NCBI GenBank assembly: GCA_964453115.1
Contig: CAYVRT010000001.1
Coordinates: 124,001 to 188,000 of the forward strand
Length of the DNA: 64,000 bases
Direction of reading: 5' to 3'
Source of the DNA: JAIWNK01 sp964453115
GTDB taxonomy: Bacteria > Chloroflexota > Anaerolineae > Anaerolineales > Anaerolineaceae
Part shown: piece by piece, positions 8,517 through 16,868 of the stretch
Position numbering within the stretch: position 1 is the first letter of the stretch
Layout: each line of letters starts with the position of its first letter
Made by a program: the position numbers and the translations under genes
Notes under the pieces: model-generated
Told to the model about the DNA's origin: nothing
The model's input: the letters and a program-made list of their open reading frames with translations, nothing else
The model's database searches: none

Positions 8517-9247
8517 GATTTTTCCTCCGGTGGGGCGTTGCGCCGCAATCCCCACAGCGCGAGACCAACAGCCATCACAGCCCAGGCCATGAATTGTGCG
8601 GCTATCGGTGACTCTGGGCTGCCATGCCAGGCGCGCAGGATCAGCTGGGCTGCTGCGCTAAGGGTGAGCAAATGGGCAAATCGCAGTCCAGCAGGTTGGG
8701 GGTGTGGGGCGCGGGGCCAGAGCCAGGCGGCAATCAGCAGGGCGGCAATGGTTTCATAGAGTTGCACGGGGTGTCGGTAGGTGCCCCACAGGTAAATGCC
8801 CCAGGGCAAGGTGGTGGGGCGGCCATAGGTGTTGCCCTCGGCCAGGTTGGCGATTGGCAGGACAATGAGGATGGTGAGGAAAAGTGGGGTGAGTACATCC
8901 AGCATGGCCCAGAAGGGTAGTGCTTTGCGCTGTCGGGCAATGAGCAGGGCCAAAGCCGCAAACAGCAATCCACCTTCGGGGTCGAGGGCAGATGGCGTGG
9001 GTAGTAGAGCTTGCAAGGGCGTTTGGACAAAGGCCTGCGGGTTGCGAAAAACATAGGTGAGCCGGGCACCAATCAGGCCGGCAAGCAAGGCGATGAGAAT
9101 TAGATTGCCAATTTGTCGGGTGGGGAAAGCGGGCGCAGTGCGTGTAGCCAGCTTTTCGCTTAGCGTTAGGCCTAGCCAGAGTCCAAGCAGGAGCAGAAAG
9201 CCATAGGATTGGAAGGAAAGTGGGCCGATGTGCAGGATGGGAAACAT
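8513..9247 (-). CDS. lgt: Prolipoprotein diacylglyceryl transferase
   Basis: Integral membrane enzyme that moves diacylglycerol from phosphatidylglycerol to the lipobox cysteine of prelipoproteins. The 244-aa protein has about seven hydrophobic segments. Family landmarks are FQSYGFLLLLG, GARLTYVF, PEGGLLF, NLAEGNTYGRPTTLPWG and RHPVQLYE near the C-terminal third. The sequence is somewhat divergent (the usual HGG is PEGG here). The start shares one base with the tlpA stop (TAATG), and the stop overlaps the next gene. Its substrates may include the lipobox protein at 52942-53943. Confidence 0.9.
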   Translation of the reverse strand: MFPILHIGPLSFQSYGFLLLLGLWLGLTLSEKLATRTAPAFPTRQIGNLILIALLAGLIGARLTYVFRNPQAFVQTPLQALLPTPSALDPEGGLLFAALALLIARQRKALPFWAMLDVLTPLFLTILIVLPIANLAEGNTYGRPTTLPWGIYLWGTYRHPVQLYETIAALLIAAWLWPRAPHPQPAGLRFAHLLTLSAAAQLILRAWHGSPESPIAAQFMAWAVMAVGLALWGLRRNAPPEEKS

Positions 9248-9783
9248 TACTGCGCCTCGTTGAGCCAGCTACGCAGGGTGCTTTCGTTAATTGGGCCAAT
9301 GAATGCCTGTTGAATAATACCATCTCGCCCAACGAGGAAGGAAGTGGGCAGGCTCGTGACCTGATAACCATTGGCTGCTTGACCTTTTTCATCCAATAAG
9401 ATGGGAAAGGTCAGGCCGCGTTCGGCGACAAAACCAGGAACGGTGCTGATTACTTCCGAACTGCTGGCGTTGACCCCCAGGATGGTGAAGCCGTAGGGCT
9501 GATATTCGGCATAAATGGCTTGCAGAGCGGGCATCTCAGCCTGGCAGGGTGGGCACCATGTGGCCCAGAAGTTGATGAGCACGATTTGGCCGCGCAGATT
9601 GCTGAGTTGTACCAGGTTGCCTTGCAGATCGGGGATTTCAAAATCGGGTGCCAGGAAGCCGGGGCGAGGAGCAGGGATGTTGGCATGGGTGTTGGGGAAC
9701 AGGCGTACGGTTAGACCAATCCAAAGCAGGCCCAACAACAGAACTGTGGCAGCAATCCACCAAAAGCGGGAAGGGGATTTCAT
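9247..9783 (-). CDS. Membrane-anchored thiol-disulfide oxidoreductase (TlpA/ResA family)
   Basis: Extracytoplasmic thioredoxin-like protein, 178 aa. An N-terminal membrane anchor (residues 8-29) is followed by a redoxin domain with the active site WCPPC (C77, C80), FEIPDLQGN and the cis-Pro region SLPTSFLVG. Such proteins reduce apocytochrome c CXXCH cysteines or other secreted thiols. An 18-heme cytochrome is coded 7 kb away, a possible client. First gene of a five-gene operon. The -10 hexamer is only 6 nt before the ATG, and no Shine-Dalgarno is present, so translation is probably leaderless. Confidence 0.9.
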   Translation of the reverse strand: MKSPSRFWWIAATVLLLGLLWIGLTVRLFPNTHANIPAPRPGFLAPDFEIPDLQGNLVQLSNLRGQIVLINFWATWCPPCQAEMPALQAIYAEYQPYGFTILGVNASSSEVISTVPGFVAERGLTFPILLDEKGQAANGYQVTSLPTSFLVGRDGIIQQAFIGPINESTLRSWLNEAQ

Positions 9784-9813
9784 ATTTTTATTATACTCGG
9801 TTATAATTTCAAT
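9784..9813. promoter_or_regulatory. Divergent leaderless promoters for tlpA and udk
   Basis: The 30-bp gap holds TATAAT on the - strand (9795-9790) for the thioredoxin gene and TATAAT on the + strand (9802-9807) for udk. Each -10 is exactly 6 nt from its ATG, so transcripts should start at or within a base or two of the start codon. -35 matches are weak (TTTCAT at 9778-9783 for udk). Confidence 0.7.
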
Positions 9814-10461
9814 ATGTCTTCTATGTTAAACCCTATTGTGATTGGTGTGGCTGGCGGCTCTGGATCGGGCAAGACGACTGTCGCCAATGTGATTTTGCAG
9901 CGGGTTGGCAGTCATCGGATTGCTTACCTGCCGCATGATGCCTACTATCGGGATTTGAGTCAATTACCGCATAATCAGCGTGTACAAATTAATTTTGACC
10001 ACCCTGATTCGTTAGAGACAGAGTTGTTAGTTGAACATGTGCGGGCATTGAAAAATTGGCAAGGGGTAGATTTGCCAATTTATGATTTTACCCGTCATGC
10101 GCGCACAGAAGAGACGGTGCGGGTGGAACCGCAGCGAGTGATTTTGGTGGAGGGGATTTTGATTTTTGCGGAGCCCGTGCTGCGTCAATTGTTTGATGTG
10201 AAAATTTTTGTGGATACGGATGCAGATATTCGTTTTATTCGTCGTTTGCAGCGCGATATTGCTGAGCGCGGACGAACAGCGGAGACAGTGGTCAAACAAT
10301 ATTTGACAACAGTGCGGCCAATGCATCTGGAATTTGTTGAGCCTTCAAAGCGTTACGCAGATGTTATCATTCCAGAGGGTGGGTTGAACGTGGTGGCAAT
10401 GGATATGGTGATTGCGCGGATTGAGGATTTGCTGCACGGAGAGAGGGTTTCAGGGCGATGA
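9814..10461 (+). CDS. udk: Uridine kinase
   Basis: Phosphorylates uridine and cytidine with ATP or GTP (pyrimidine salvage). The P-loop is GGSGSGKTT near residue 14. Then come PHDAYYRDLSQLP, NFDHPDSLETELL, PIYDFTRHART and VEGILIFAEPVLRQLFDVKIFVDTDADIRFIRR, all diagnostic. 215 aa is the usual length. ATG at 9814 has no Shine-Dalgarno and sits 6 nt after a perfect -10. The stop overlaps the next ATG by 4 nt. Pairs functionally with upp (28639-29265) in uracil/uridine salvage. Confidence 0.95.
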   Translation: MSSMLNPIVIGVAGGSGSGKTTVANVILQRVGSHRIAYLPHDAYYRDLSQLPHNQRVQINFDHPDSLETELLVEHVRALKNWQGVDLPIYDFTRHARTEETVRVEPQRVILVEGILIFAEPVLRQLFDVKIFVDTDADIRFIRRLQRDIAERGRTAETVVKQYLTTVRPMHLEFVEPSKRYADVIIPEGGLNVVAMDMVIARIEDLLHGERVSGR

Positions 10462-10994
10462 AGCCTGACCGGCGAACACAGATGCTGCGTTTGTTGGCGC
10501 TGCTCTTTGTGGTGACGCTGACGATATTGATTTTCATCAATCGAAAGCGTGTGGGTGAACTTGAGGCGCTCGGGTATCCAGGAATTTTTCTGGTTTCAGC
10601 GATTGCGAATGCATCGCTGATTTTGCCTGTGCCTGGGGTGTTGATTACTTCGGCGATGGGGGCGGTATTTAACCCGTTTTGGGTGGCGGTGGCGGCAGGT
10701 AGTGGGGCAACTGTGGGTGAGATTTCGGGCTATATGGCCGGGTTTGGTGGGCGCGGTGTGGTGGAGCGCACGCGCTGGCATGAACGGGTGGAGAACTGGA
10801 TGCGCCGTTATGGTTCGGTGGTGGTTTTTTTGCTGGCCTTTTTCCCAAATCCTCTTTTTGATATTGCGGGCATTACAGCTGGCGTGCTGAAGATGCCGTT
10901 GTGGCGATTTTTGCTTTGGTGCTTGCTGGGTAAAATTTTGAAGATGTTGCTGTTTGCCTATTTGGGCGAGACGATGATGAGCTGGTTCGAGTAG
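10458..10994 (+). CDS. VTT (SNARE-associated/DedA-like) membrane protein
   Basis: Small integral membrane protein (178 aa) of the VTT/DedA type. An N-terminal helix (residues 11-27) is followed by the re-entrant segment SLILPVPGVLITSAMGAVFNP and the glycine-rich AAGSGATVGEISGYMAGFGGR. Near the C-terminus is FFPNPLFDIAGITAGVLKMPLWRF, the family's second re-entrant loop with its proline. Relatives act in lipid scrambling or undecaprenyl-phosphate recycling; no specific role can be given here. The start overlaps the udk stop by 4 nt. Confidence 0.85.
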   Translation: MKPDRRTQMLRLLALLFVVTLTILIFINRKRVGELEALGYPGIFLVSAIANASLILPVPGVLITSAMGAVFNPFWVAVAAGSGATVGEISGYMAGFGGRGVVERTRWHERVENWMRRYGSVVVFLLAFFPNPLFDIAGITAGVLKMPLWRFLLWCLLGKILKMLLFAYLGETMMSWFE

Positions 10995-11006
10995 GGGGCT
11001 TGGGCA

Positions 11007-11789
11007 TCAGTCGCAATATGCCTCAAGCGTGAAACCAACGCCGGCATTCAGCCGTTGTGCAGCACTGCCATTGACAACAGCCAGGGTAAGTTGTCCGCTG
11101 CTATCAAACAGGGCAATTAATTGGCCGGGTGCGGCATCGCCAAAGGTGTGGACGAAGGGCAGCAACTGACCCGCAGCAATGATGCGTAGATGGGGTGCAT
11201 TCACTTTTGAGCGATGCAGGTCGGTGGCAAGATTGCCAAATTGGTCACAGTGTAGCACGTGGGCGCGCCAGCCATTGGGCAGTGGTTCGGGCTGTGGCAG
11301 GGTGAGGCGTTGCGGGTTGTGAACTGGGCTACCGAGCTGCGAAAGCGGGGTGCCGTTGGCAAGCTGTGCAGCAACAGGGGCGAAGAGATCACGGCCATGG
11401 AAGGATGCGCTGAGCGATGGCAGCCAAAATTGGGGCTGATTGAGGTGTACAATTTCGATTGGGGCTTGATTCTGTTCGGCAGTTTGCAGCGGCAGGCTGA
11501 AGAGGCCATTATCGGGGCCAACGAAATATTGTTCGCCAAGGCGTGCTGCGATGGGCCGGCGGTTTGTGCCTACGCCAGGGTCAACAATTGCTAGATGAAT
11601 GCTGCCAGGGGGAAAGTAGGGGGTGGCGCGCCCTAACATCAGTGCGCCTTGCAGTACATCCTGCGGTGGAATTTGGTGGGTCAGATCAATAATTTGACAG
11701 TTGGGTGCCAGGGACCAGAGGATGGCTTTGAGCATTCCTGCATATTCGTCATGCAGGCCAAAATCGGTAAGCAGGCTGATGATGGGCAT
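11007..11789 (-). CDS. SAM hydroxide adenosyltransferase (chlorinase/fluorinase-like, DUF62)
   Basis: Member of the family that attacks S-adenosylmethionine with hydroxide to give adenosine and methionine. Only rare members use halides. At 260 aa it shows the N-terminal LLTDFGLHDEYAGMLK (metal/SAM aspartate in TDFG), IIDLTHQIPPQDV, HLAIVDPGVGT, YFVGPDNGLFSL and the C-terminal barrel beginning HVLHCDQFGNLATDL. The 23-residue halide loop of fluorinases is not evident, so SAM hydrolase is preferred. It lies after the SET methyltransferase gene with a terminator between them. Confidence 0.9.
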   Translation of the reverse strand: MPIISLLTDFGLHDEYAGMLKAILWSLAPNCQIIDLTHQIPPQDVLQGALMLGRATPYFPPGSIHLAIVDPGVGTNRRPIAARLGEQYFVGPDNGLFSLPLQTAEQNQAPIEIVHLNQPQFWLPSLSASFHGRDLFAPVAAQLANGTPLSQLGSPVHNPQRLTLPQPEPLPNGWRAHVLHCDQFGNLATDLHRSKVNAPHLRIIAAGQLLPFVHTFGDAAPGQLIALFDSSGQLTLAVVNGSAAQRLNAGVGFTLEAYCD

Positions 11790-11810
11790 GGTGGGAAGTC
11801 TCCAAAGGGA

Positions 11811-11854
11811 TAAAAACAGGGCGCATGGCCAGGAAAACCGGGTCGTGCGCCCTG
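11811..11854 (-). terminator. Terminator after the SET-domain gene
   Basis: Reading the - strand, CAGGGCGCA (11854-11846) pairs with TGCGCCCTG (11825-11817) over a 20-nt loop and is followed by TTTTTA. It separates the SET gene from the downstream SAM hydrolase gene. Confidence 0.75.
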
Positions 11855-11872
11855 CGTGTGCGGCGAGAGGCC

Positions 11873-12439
11873 TTATTTTTGTTGCATGACCTCAGCTTCA
11901 AGGGTGGGATGCGGACGGTGATTCTTACCGCTGAGCAGACGCTCAATGCGCCGTTGTAGATATGGCGAGAAATAGCCATAGTAGCGTTTTTGCAGCTCAG
12001 GGTTTTGCCAATCCTGGCCGGTGATGATTTTGCGGCAATTGGCGGCCCCACAATGACAATCAAATTCATCGTAGTCGCTTGAGTCGCTCATGGCGTAGTC
12101 GAAACATGCTTCTTCTTCTGCTGCAATATCGCGAATGGCAACCAGCGAAACAGGGCTGTTCATGCCACAATTGGGATTGCAGGAGTGGTTGAAGTAGTCG
12201 GCGGGTTCGCCCATGACGATTGGCACAAGGTAGAGTTCTTCATCTACCTGAATGCCATGCGTTTGACGTTCAACAGGCAGTTCGGCGAGCTGTTCGGTGG
12301 TGACCACCTGCCCGCCCCACATCGCCAGCAATTCGCCGGTGGCGATTGGCTGACGCGCAAACAGCCCATAGCCGCCTTTTTCAAGGCAGGGGCGCAACTC
12401 GAGCTTGGGGCTCAAATAAGAATATGGAAATTCGGCCAT
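11873..12439 (-). CDS. SET-domain lysine methyltransferase-like protein
   Basis: Predicted SAM-dependent protein-lysine methyltransferase, 188 aa. Seen: KGGYGLFARQPIATGELL (SET-I/GxG start), NHSCNPNC at 84-91 (the pseudoknot SAM-binding motif), CFDYAMS with the catalytic-type tyrosine Y115, and a post-SET zinc cluster C128-x-C130-x4-C135 (CHCGAANCR). All key parts are present, so it is probably active. Substrate unknown. AGAGGAG lies before the ATG. Ribosomal or chromatin-like proteins are possible targets. SET proteins are common in eukaryotes and patchy in bacteria. Confidence 0.88.
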   Translation of the reverse strand: MAEFPYSYLSPKLELRPCLEKGGYGLFARQPIATGELLAMWGGQVVTTEQLAELPVERQTHGIQVDEELYLVPIVMGEPADYFNHSCNPNCGMNSPVSLVAIRDIAAEEEACFDYAMSDSSDYDEFDCHCGAANCRKIITGQDWQNPELQKRYYGYFSPYLQRRIERLLSGKNHRPHPTLEAEVMQQK

Positions 12440-12515
12440 CCTACTCCTCTGACTGAAATTTAATTTAGACCTTCATTTTACCTGAATTTGGAAAATTTTG
12501 GGGTGTAGATTTTGC

Positions 12516-12544
12516 TTGTCAGAAACCATGAGTTCTGCTATGCT
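12516..12544 (+). promoter_or_regulatory. Promoter of the channel-cytochrome operon
   Basis: TTGTCA (12516-12521), 17-nt spacer, TATGCT (12539-12544). Transcription would start near 12551, leaving a leader of about 34 nt with GAGGAG before the ATG at 12585. The rest of 12440-12584 is AT-rich with no other clear element. Confidence 0.6.
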
Positions 12545-12584
12545 TGTGATTAAAATTATTTAATCCTTTGAGGAGAAAAATTCA

Positions 12585-14486
12585 ATGGACGGAAAAATTA
12601 CATTTAAGGATCGCTTCCAATATTGGATGGACAATCAATTTTCAAAAGGGACGGCAACCTTAATTTTGTGGCTGGGCGTGCTATCATTGTTGGTAATCAT
12701 TGTTTCGGGGGCTTTTTTGAGCCTGCTGCAAATTGCTCCGCAAGGGGAAGAGCCATTGGGCTTCTTTGAGGCAGTCTGGGCGAGCTTGATGCGTACGTTG
12801 GATGCGGGGACGATGGGTGGAGATGCGGGCTGGGGGTTCCGGTTTGTTATGTTTTTGGTGACGCTGGGTGGGGTGTTTATCATCAGCACGCTAATTGGTG
12901 TGCTGACCAGCGGTGTGGATAGCAAGATTGAGGCTTTGCGCAAGGGGCGCTCGCGCGTATTGGAAAGCGGCCATACAGTTATTTTGGGGTGGAGCGAACA
13001 GGTATTTACCCTGATTACTGAATTGGTGTCGGCAAATGAAAATCAGAAGAAATCTTGCATTGTGGTGCTGGGGCTGCCAGATAAGGTGGAGATGGAGGAA
13101 GAGATTCAGCAAAAGGTGGAAAGCACAGGTAAAACTCGGGTGGTATGTCGTTCGGGCGACCCGATGGATATGGCTGATTTGAGCATTGCCAGCTTGAATA
13201 CGGCAAAGGCGATTGTGGTGCTTTCGCCGGGCGGAGATGACCCGGATGCTGAGGTGATTAAGATTGTGTTGGCGATTGTCAATCATCCCAAGCGACGCTC
13301 TGAGCCGTATCACATTGTGGCAGAGATTTATGATCCTAAGAATATGGAATCGGCGCGTGTGGCGGGTGGTGATGAGGTTGAATGGGTGTTGGTGGGTGAT
13401 TTTGTGGCACGGGTGATTGCGCAGACTTGCCGGCAGTCCGGGCTTTCGGTGGTCTATACAGAATTGATGGATTTTGGCGGAGATGAAATTTACTTCACCC
13501 AGCAGCCCAGCCTGGTGGGACGGCGCTTTGGTGAGACATTGGGTGCCTTCGAGTCCAATACAGTGATGGGGATTTCCTACCCGGATGGTACGGCGTGTTT
13601 GAACCCGCCAATGGATACGGTGTTGCGAACTGAGGATCGGCTGGTGGTCATTGCTGAAGATGATGATAAAATTTTGCTAACGGTTGGAAAGCCACAAAAT
13701 GTTCACGAGGCATTGATTGTGTCGCAGCGCAGCAGCATTCCGCAACCCGAGAAAACGCTGGTGTTGGGGTGGAATAAGCGCGGTGCGGCGATTATTCGTG
13801 AACTGGATCATTACGTTGCAATGGGTTCTTCGGTTCTCGTTGTGGCGGATGTGGAGGGTGTGGAAGAGGATTTGCGGGCCTGTTGCCCTGACCTGGAAAC
13901 GCAAGTTGTGACCTGGCAAAAAGGAGATAGTACAAGCCGCCGCTTGTTGGATGCACTTGAATTGGCTCAATATAATCATGTCATTGTGTTGTGCTATTCA
14001 GACACGCTTTCCCCGCAGCAGGCAGATGCCCGTACCATTGTGACACTCTTGCATTTGCGCGATATTGCTGAGAAGCAACACTTGAAGTTTGGAATTGTGA
14101 GCGAAATGCTGGATGTGCGTAACCGCAACCTGGCGGATGTGACTCGGGCGGATGACTTCATCGTTAGTGACAAACTGGTGAGCTTGATGATGGCGCAGAT
14201 TTCAGAGAATAAATATCTCAACAGTGTGTTAGGCGATATGTTTGACCCGGAGGGTTCAGAAATTTACCTTAAGCCAGTGGAAGATTATGTGCAGACTGGC
14301 AAACCGGTCAATTTCTACACCGTGGTTGAGGCTGCTCGGCGTTATGGTGAGGTGGCAATTGGCTATCGGCGAACGCAATTTGCCAAAGAAGCTGAACAAA
14401 GCTATGGTGTTAAGATTAACCCTAACAAGGCTGACGAAGTCACTTTTGCTCCGGGTGACCGGATTGTAGTAATTGCTGAAGAGTAA
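12585..14486 (+). CDS. CASTOR/POLLUX-like ion channel with two RCK-type domains
   Basis: Membrane cation channel of the CASTOR/POLLUX/DMI1 family, 633 aa. TM1 is at about residues 22-47, the pore loop at 60-80 with DAGTMGGD at the filter position, and TM2 at 86-108. Two cytoplasmic Rossmann regions follow: HTVILGWSEQVFTLITEL near residue 130 and KTLVLGWNKRGAAIIREL near residue 390, each the start of an RCK_N-like fold. Conductivity and ligand are not predictable. Plant members gate nuclear calcium or potassium. The gap to the ferredoxin gene is 3 nt, so it probably heads the redox operon. Confidence 0.87.
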   Translation: MDGKITFKDRFQYWMDNQFSKGTATLILWLGVLSLLVIIVSGAFLSLLQIAPQGEEPLGFFEAVWASLMRTLDAGTMGGDAGWGFRFVMFLVTLGGVFIISTLIGVLTSGVDSKIEALRKGRSRVLESGHTVILGWSEQVFTLITELVSANENQKKSCIVVLGLPDKVEMEEEIQQKVESTGKTRVVCRSGDPMDMADLSIASLNTAKAIVVLSPGGDDPDAEVIKIVLAIVNHPKRRSEPYHIVAEIYDPKNMESARVAGGDEVEWVLVGDFVARVIAQTCRQSGLSVVYTELMDFGGDEIYFTQQPSLVGRRFGETLGAFESNTVMGISYPDGTACLNPPMDTVLRTEDRLVVIAEDDDKILLTVGKPQNVHEALIVSQRSSIPQPEKTLVLGWNKRGAAIIRELDHYVAMGSSVLVVADVEGVEEDLRACCPDLETQVVTWQKGDSTSRRLLDALELAQYNHVIVLCYSDTLSPQQADARTIVTLLHLRDIAEKQHLKFGIVSEMLDVRNRNLADVTRADDFIVSDKLVSLMMAQISENKYLNSVLGDMFDPEGSEIYLKPVEDYVQTGKPVNFYTVVEAARRYGEVAIGYRRTQFAKEAEQSYGVKINPNKADEVTFAPGDRIVVIAEE

Positions 14487-14489
14487 GAA

Positions 14490-14747
14490 ATGGGACAGCC
14501 AGAATGGCTGATGGACGAGGAGCGTCGCCGCGCTGCATTGCAGAGCGGCTGGGTGGCTGCTGATCCGCAGCGCTGTGTGCAGTGCGGCATTTGCTCCTTT
14601 TACTGTCCAATTAACATTGATGTGCGGCGACATGCCTGGGAGGGAAAACCGGTTCAAGATTCGCACTGTTTAACCTGCGGTGAATGTGTTCGGCGTTGCC
14701 CGCGCGGGGTGTTATGGTTTGAAGAGAGTGAGTTGTTTCAACGATGA
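14490..14747 (+). CDS. 2x[4Fe-4S] ferredoxin-type protein
   Basis: Soluble electron carrier of 85 aa with two complete cluster motifs. Cluster 1 cysteines are C29, C32, C35 and C39 (CVQCGICSFYCP), and cluster 2 are C60, C63, C66 and C70 (CLTCGECVRRCP). The layout resembles the iron-sulfur domain of HdrC/GlpC or quinone-reductase-like subunits more than a bacterial 7Fe ferredoxin. Its stop overlaps the next ATG by 4 nt (ATGA), and the FAD oxidoreductase follows. The two probably pass electrons to each other. Confidence 0.92.
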   Translation: MGQPEWLMDEERRRAALQSGWVAADPQRCVQCGICSFYCPINIDVRRHAWEGKPVQDSHCLTCGECVRRCPRGVLWFEESELFQR

Positions 14748-16054
14748 GTGGGCGCTATGTGCTGTTGGGCAGCGGCGTGGCTGCGGTGGCAGCTGCAGAA
14801 GCAATTCTTGCAGTTGAGCCACAGGCGCAAGTGTGGATGGTGGGCGAAGAACCGCACCCATTTTATTCTCGTCCAGGGTTGGCATATTATCTGGCTGGTG
14901 AGGTGCGACAGGATTTTCTTTTTCCGCATTTGGCAGACCGATTGCAAGGGGTGCGCCGACTGAAAGCGCGGGCAGTTGCTTTCGATATTGACGCACATGA
15001 AGTGGCGTTGGAAGATGGACAGCGGTTGGGATATGACCGGTTGTTGCTGGCAACAGGTTCACTGGCAATGCGCTTGAATGTGCCCGGCGCTGAATTGCCC
15101 GGGATTATGAAACTGGATACGCTGGAGGATGCAAGCCGTATGTTGGCTGCTGGGCATGGCGCACGGCGAGCCGTGGTGATTGGAGGGGGAATTACAGCGC
15201 TGGAGATTGTGGAGGGATTGAGGGCGCATCGCATGGAGGTGCATTATTTCCTGCGAGGGGGACGTTATTGGGATGCGGTGCTGGATGAGACCGAGTCGCA
15301 AATTGTGGAGCAGCGTTTGAAGCACGAAGGTGTAAAGCTACATTACTTCACCGAGGCGGTGCAATTTGTGCAGCAGCGTGGGCGGTTGGCTGGTGTGGTG
15401 ACACAGACGGGGGAGATGGTGGCCTGCGGGGTGGTGGGGGTGGCAATTGGCGTCCGTCCACGCAAGGAACTGGCCGAGCAGGCTGGGTTGGCAGTGGAAC
15501 GCGGCGTGTTGGTAGATGAATATTTGCGCACAAGCGCACCCGATGTGTTTGCTGCTGGTGATGTGGCGCAAGTTTTTGACCCGCGCACGGGCAAAAATAC
15601 TTTGGAGACGCTCTGGTGGGTGGCGCGACAGCAGGGTGATGCCGCAGGTAGAAATATGGCCGGGCAGATGCAGGTCTATCGCCGTGCTTTGCCGTTGAAT
15701 GTGACTCGCTTGGCAGGCCTGACAACAACCATTATTGGGCAGGTTGGGACAGGCAGCCGGGATGCGGTGGAAATTGTGCGCGGTGAGAGCGAAACCTGGC
15801 AAAGTGTTCCAGATGCAATTGCTGCTCAGGATGGTTTTGATGTCAATCGTATTCGCTTGATGCTTGGGGAGCGCAGTCTGTTGGGGGCTGTGGTGATGGG
15901 GGATCAAACCTTGAGCCGCCCCTTGTACACGCTGGCTGCCCGGCAGGTGGACCTGACCGTCATTCGGGGGGATTTGCTGGCCCAAGGTGCGCGTTTGAGC
16001 CAGATTTTAGCCCGTTTTTGGGCGGATTGGAGGGCGAGCAATGCGACGAAATAG
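14744..16054 (+). CDS. FAD/NAD(P)H-dependent pyridine nucleotide-disulfide oxidoreductase
   Basis: Flavoprotein of 436 aa, related to the NirB/rubredoxin-reductase/NADH oxidase group. FAD-binding LLGSGVAAVAAAE lies near residue 7, ATGSLAMR near 106, the NAD(P)H-binding VVIGGGITALEIVEGL near 145, and the second FAD motif TSAPDVFAAGDVAQ near 264. No CXXXXC redox-active disulfide was seen, so it is not a disulfide reductase. Likely role: transfer electrons from NAD(P)H to the neighbouring ferredoxin, or from ferredoxin to the membrane. It overlaps the downstream membrane gene by 14 nt. Confidence 0.88.
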   Translation: MSGRYVLLGSGVAAVAAAEAILAVEPQAQVWMVGEEPHPFYSRPGLAYYLAGEVRQDFLFPHLADRLQGVRRLKARAVAFDIDAHEVALEDGQRLGYDRLLLATGSLAMRLNVPGAELPGIMKLDTLEDASRMLAAGHGARRAVVIGGGITALEIVEGLRAHRMEVHYFLRGGRYWDAVLDETESQIVEQRLKHEGVKLHYFTEAVQFVQQRGRLAGVVTQTGEMVACGVVGVAIGVRPRKELAEQAGLAVERGVLVDEYLRTSAPDVFAAGDVAQVFDPRTGKNTLETLWWVARQQGDAAGRNMAGQMQVYRRALPLNVTRLAGLTTTIIGQVGTGSRDAVEIVRGESETWQSVPDAIAAQDGFDVNRIRLMLGERSLLGAVVMGDQTLSRPLYTLAARQVDLTVIRGDLLAQGARLSQILARFWADWRASNATK

Positions 16055-16859
16055 CCTGAACGAGTTGTTGGTGGCATTGTTGATTGTGGTGCTGATTACA
16101 ACCGGCTATGCTTGGCTGGTTTGGCTTCAGGGTGGTGTGCCGGCAGCTAGTGAGTGGTTGGGGCATTCTTTGGGTGCGGTGGGATTGTTGCTGATGCTGA
16201 TGACTGAGACACTCTATTCATTGCGTAAGCGTAGTGTAAAAGCTGCGTGGGGAAGGCCGGCTGACTGGCTAAAGTTTCACATCATCACTGGTATTGTAGG
16301 GCCGTACCTGGCTCTTTTGCATACCGCCTGGAAATTTCAGGGTTTGGCGGGAGTATTGTTGTTATTTACAGGGGTGGTGGTGCTGAGTGGTTTTATTGGG
16401 CGCTATATCTATACCGCTGTGCCGCGCACGGTGGAGGGGGCTGTGGTTGAGGAAGCAGAATTGGTGCGTCAGATGGATGAGCTTGAAGCTGAATTAAATT
16501 CCTGGCTGGCGGGACAGCCACAAAATTTGTGGGCTTTGGCGCAATGGCTGGGCAAACTTCAGCCTTCGGGTGCAGGGGTTGGGATGGTGTTCGGACGGGT
16601 GTGGAGCGACTGGCGGGATTCGGAAATTTGGCGGCGCGAGAAGCGTCGCTTTGAACCGGCGTTGCGTCCGGCATTGATGCGTTTGGAGGGATATGTGCGG
16701 CGGCAGCGACAATTGAAACGTCAGCGCGAATCGCTGGCGACAGTGCGACGGTTGTTGGGGTTGTGGCATACCATCCATGTGCCGTTGGGCGTGACTTTGT
16801 TTGTGCTTGCATTTGTGCATGTTGTTGCAGCTTTGTATTTTGCAACGTTTTTGCACTAG
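16041..16859 (+). CDS. Predicted membrane b-type cytochrome-like protein
   Basis: Integral membrane protein, 272 aa, with about five hydrophobic segments (8-29, 42-61, 78-97, 100-124, 247-268) and a charged cytoplasmic loop at 130-240. Histidines sit in or at the ends of membrane helices: H42, H80, H94, H243, H246 and H260. This is the pattern expected for a bis-His heme b protein of the ferric reductase/cytochrome b561 type. I do not recognise a specific family. Position between the flavoprotein and the 18-heme cytochrome suggests it carries electrons across the membrane. Confidence 0.65.
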   Translation: MRRNSLNELLVALLIVVLITTGYAWLVWLQGGVPAASEWLGHSLGAVGLLLMLMTETLYSLRKRSVKAAWGRPADWLKFHIITGIVGPYLALLHTAWKFQGLAGVLLLFTGVVVLSGFIGRYIYTAVPRTVEGAVVEEAELVRQMDELEAELNSWLAGQPQNLWALAQWLGKLQPSGAGVGMVFGRVWSDWRDSEIWRREKRRFEPALRPALMRLEGYVRRQRQLKRQRESLATVRRLLGLWHTIHVPLGVTLFVLAFVHVVAALYFATFLH

Positions 16860-16868
16860 GAGAAGACA

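Noticed and set aside
8253..8759. 168-codon + strand frame across the FolM/lgt junction
   Set aside because: Lies antisense to two well-supported genes and shows no domain.
11007..11789. Fluorinase or chlorinase for natural product synthesis
   Set aside because: No halogen-specific loop or biosynthetic cluster seen; SAM hydroxide adenosyltransferase is the common form.
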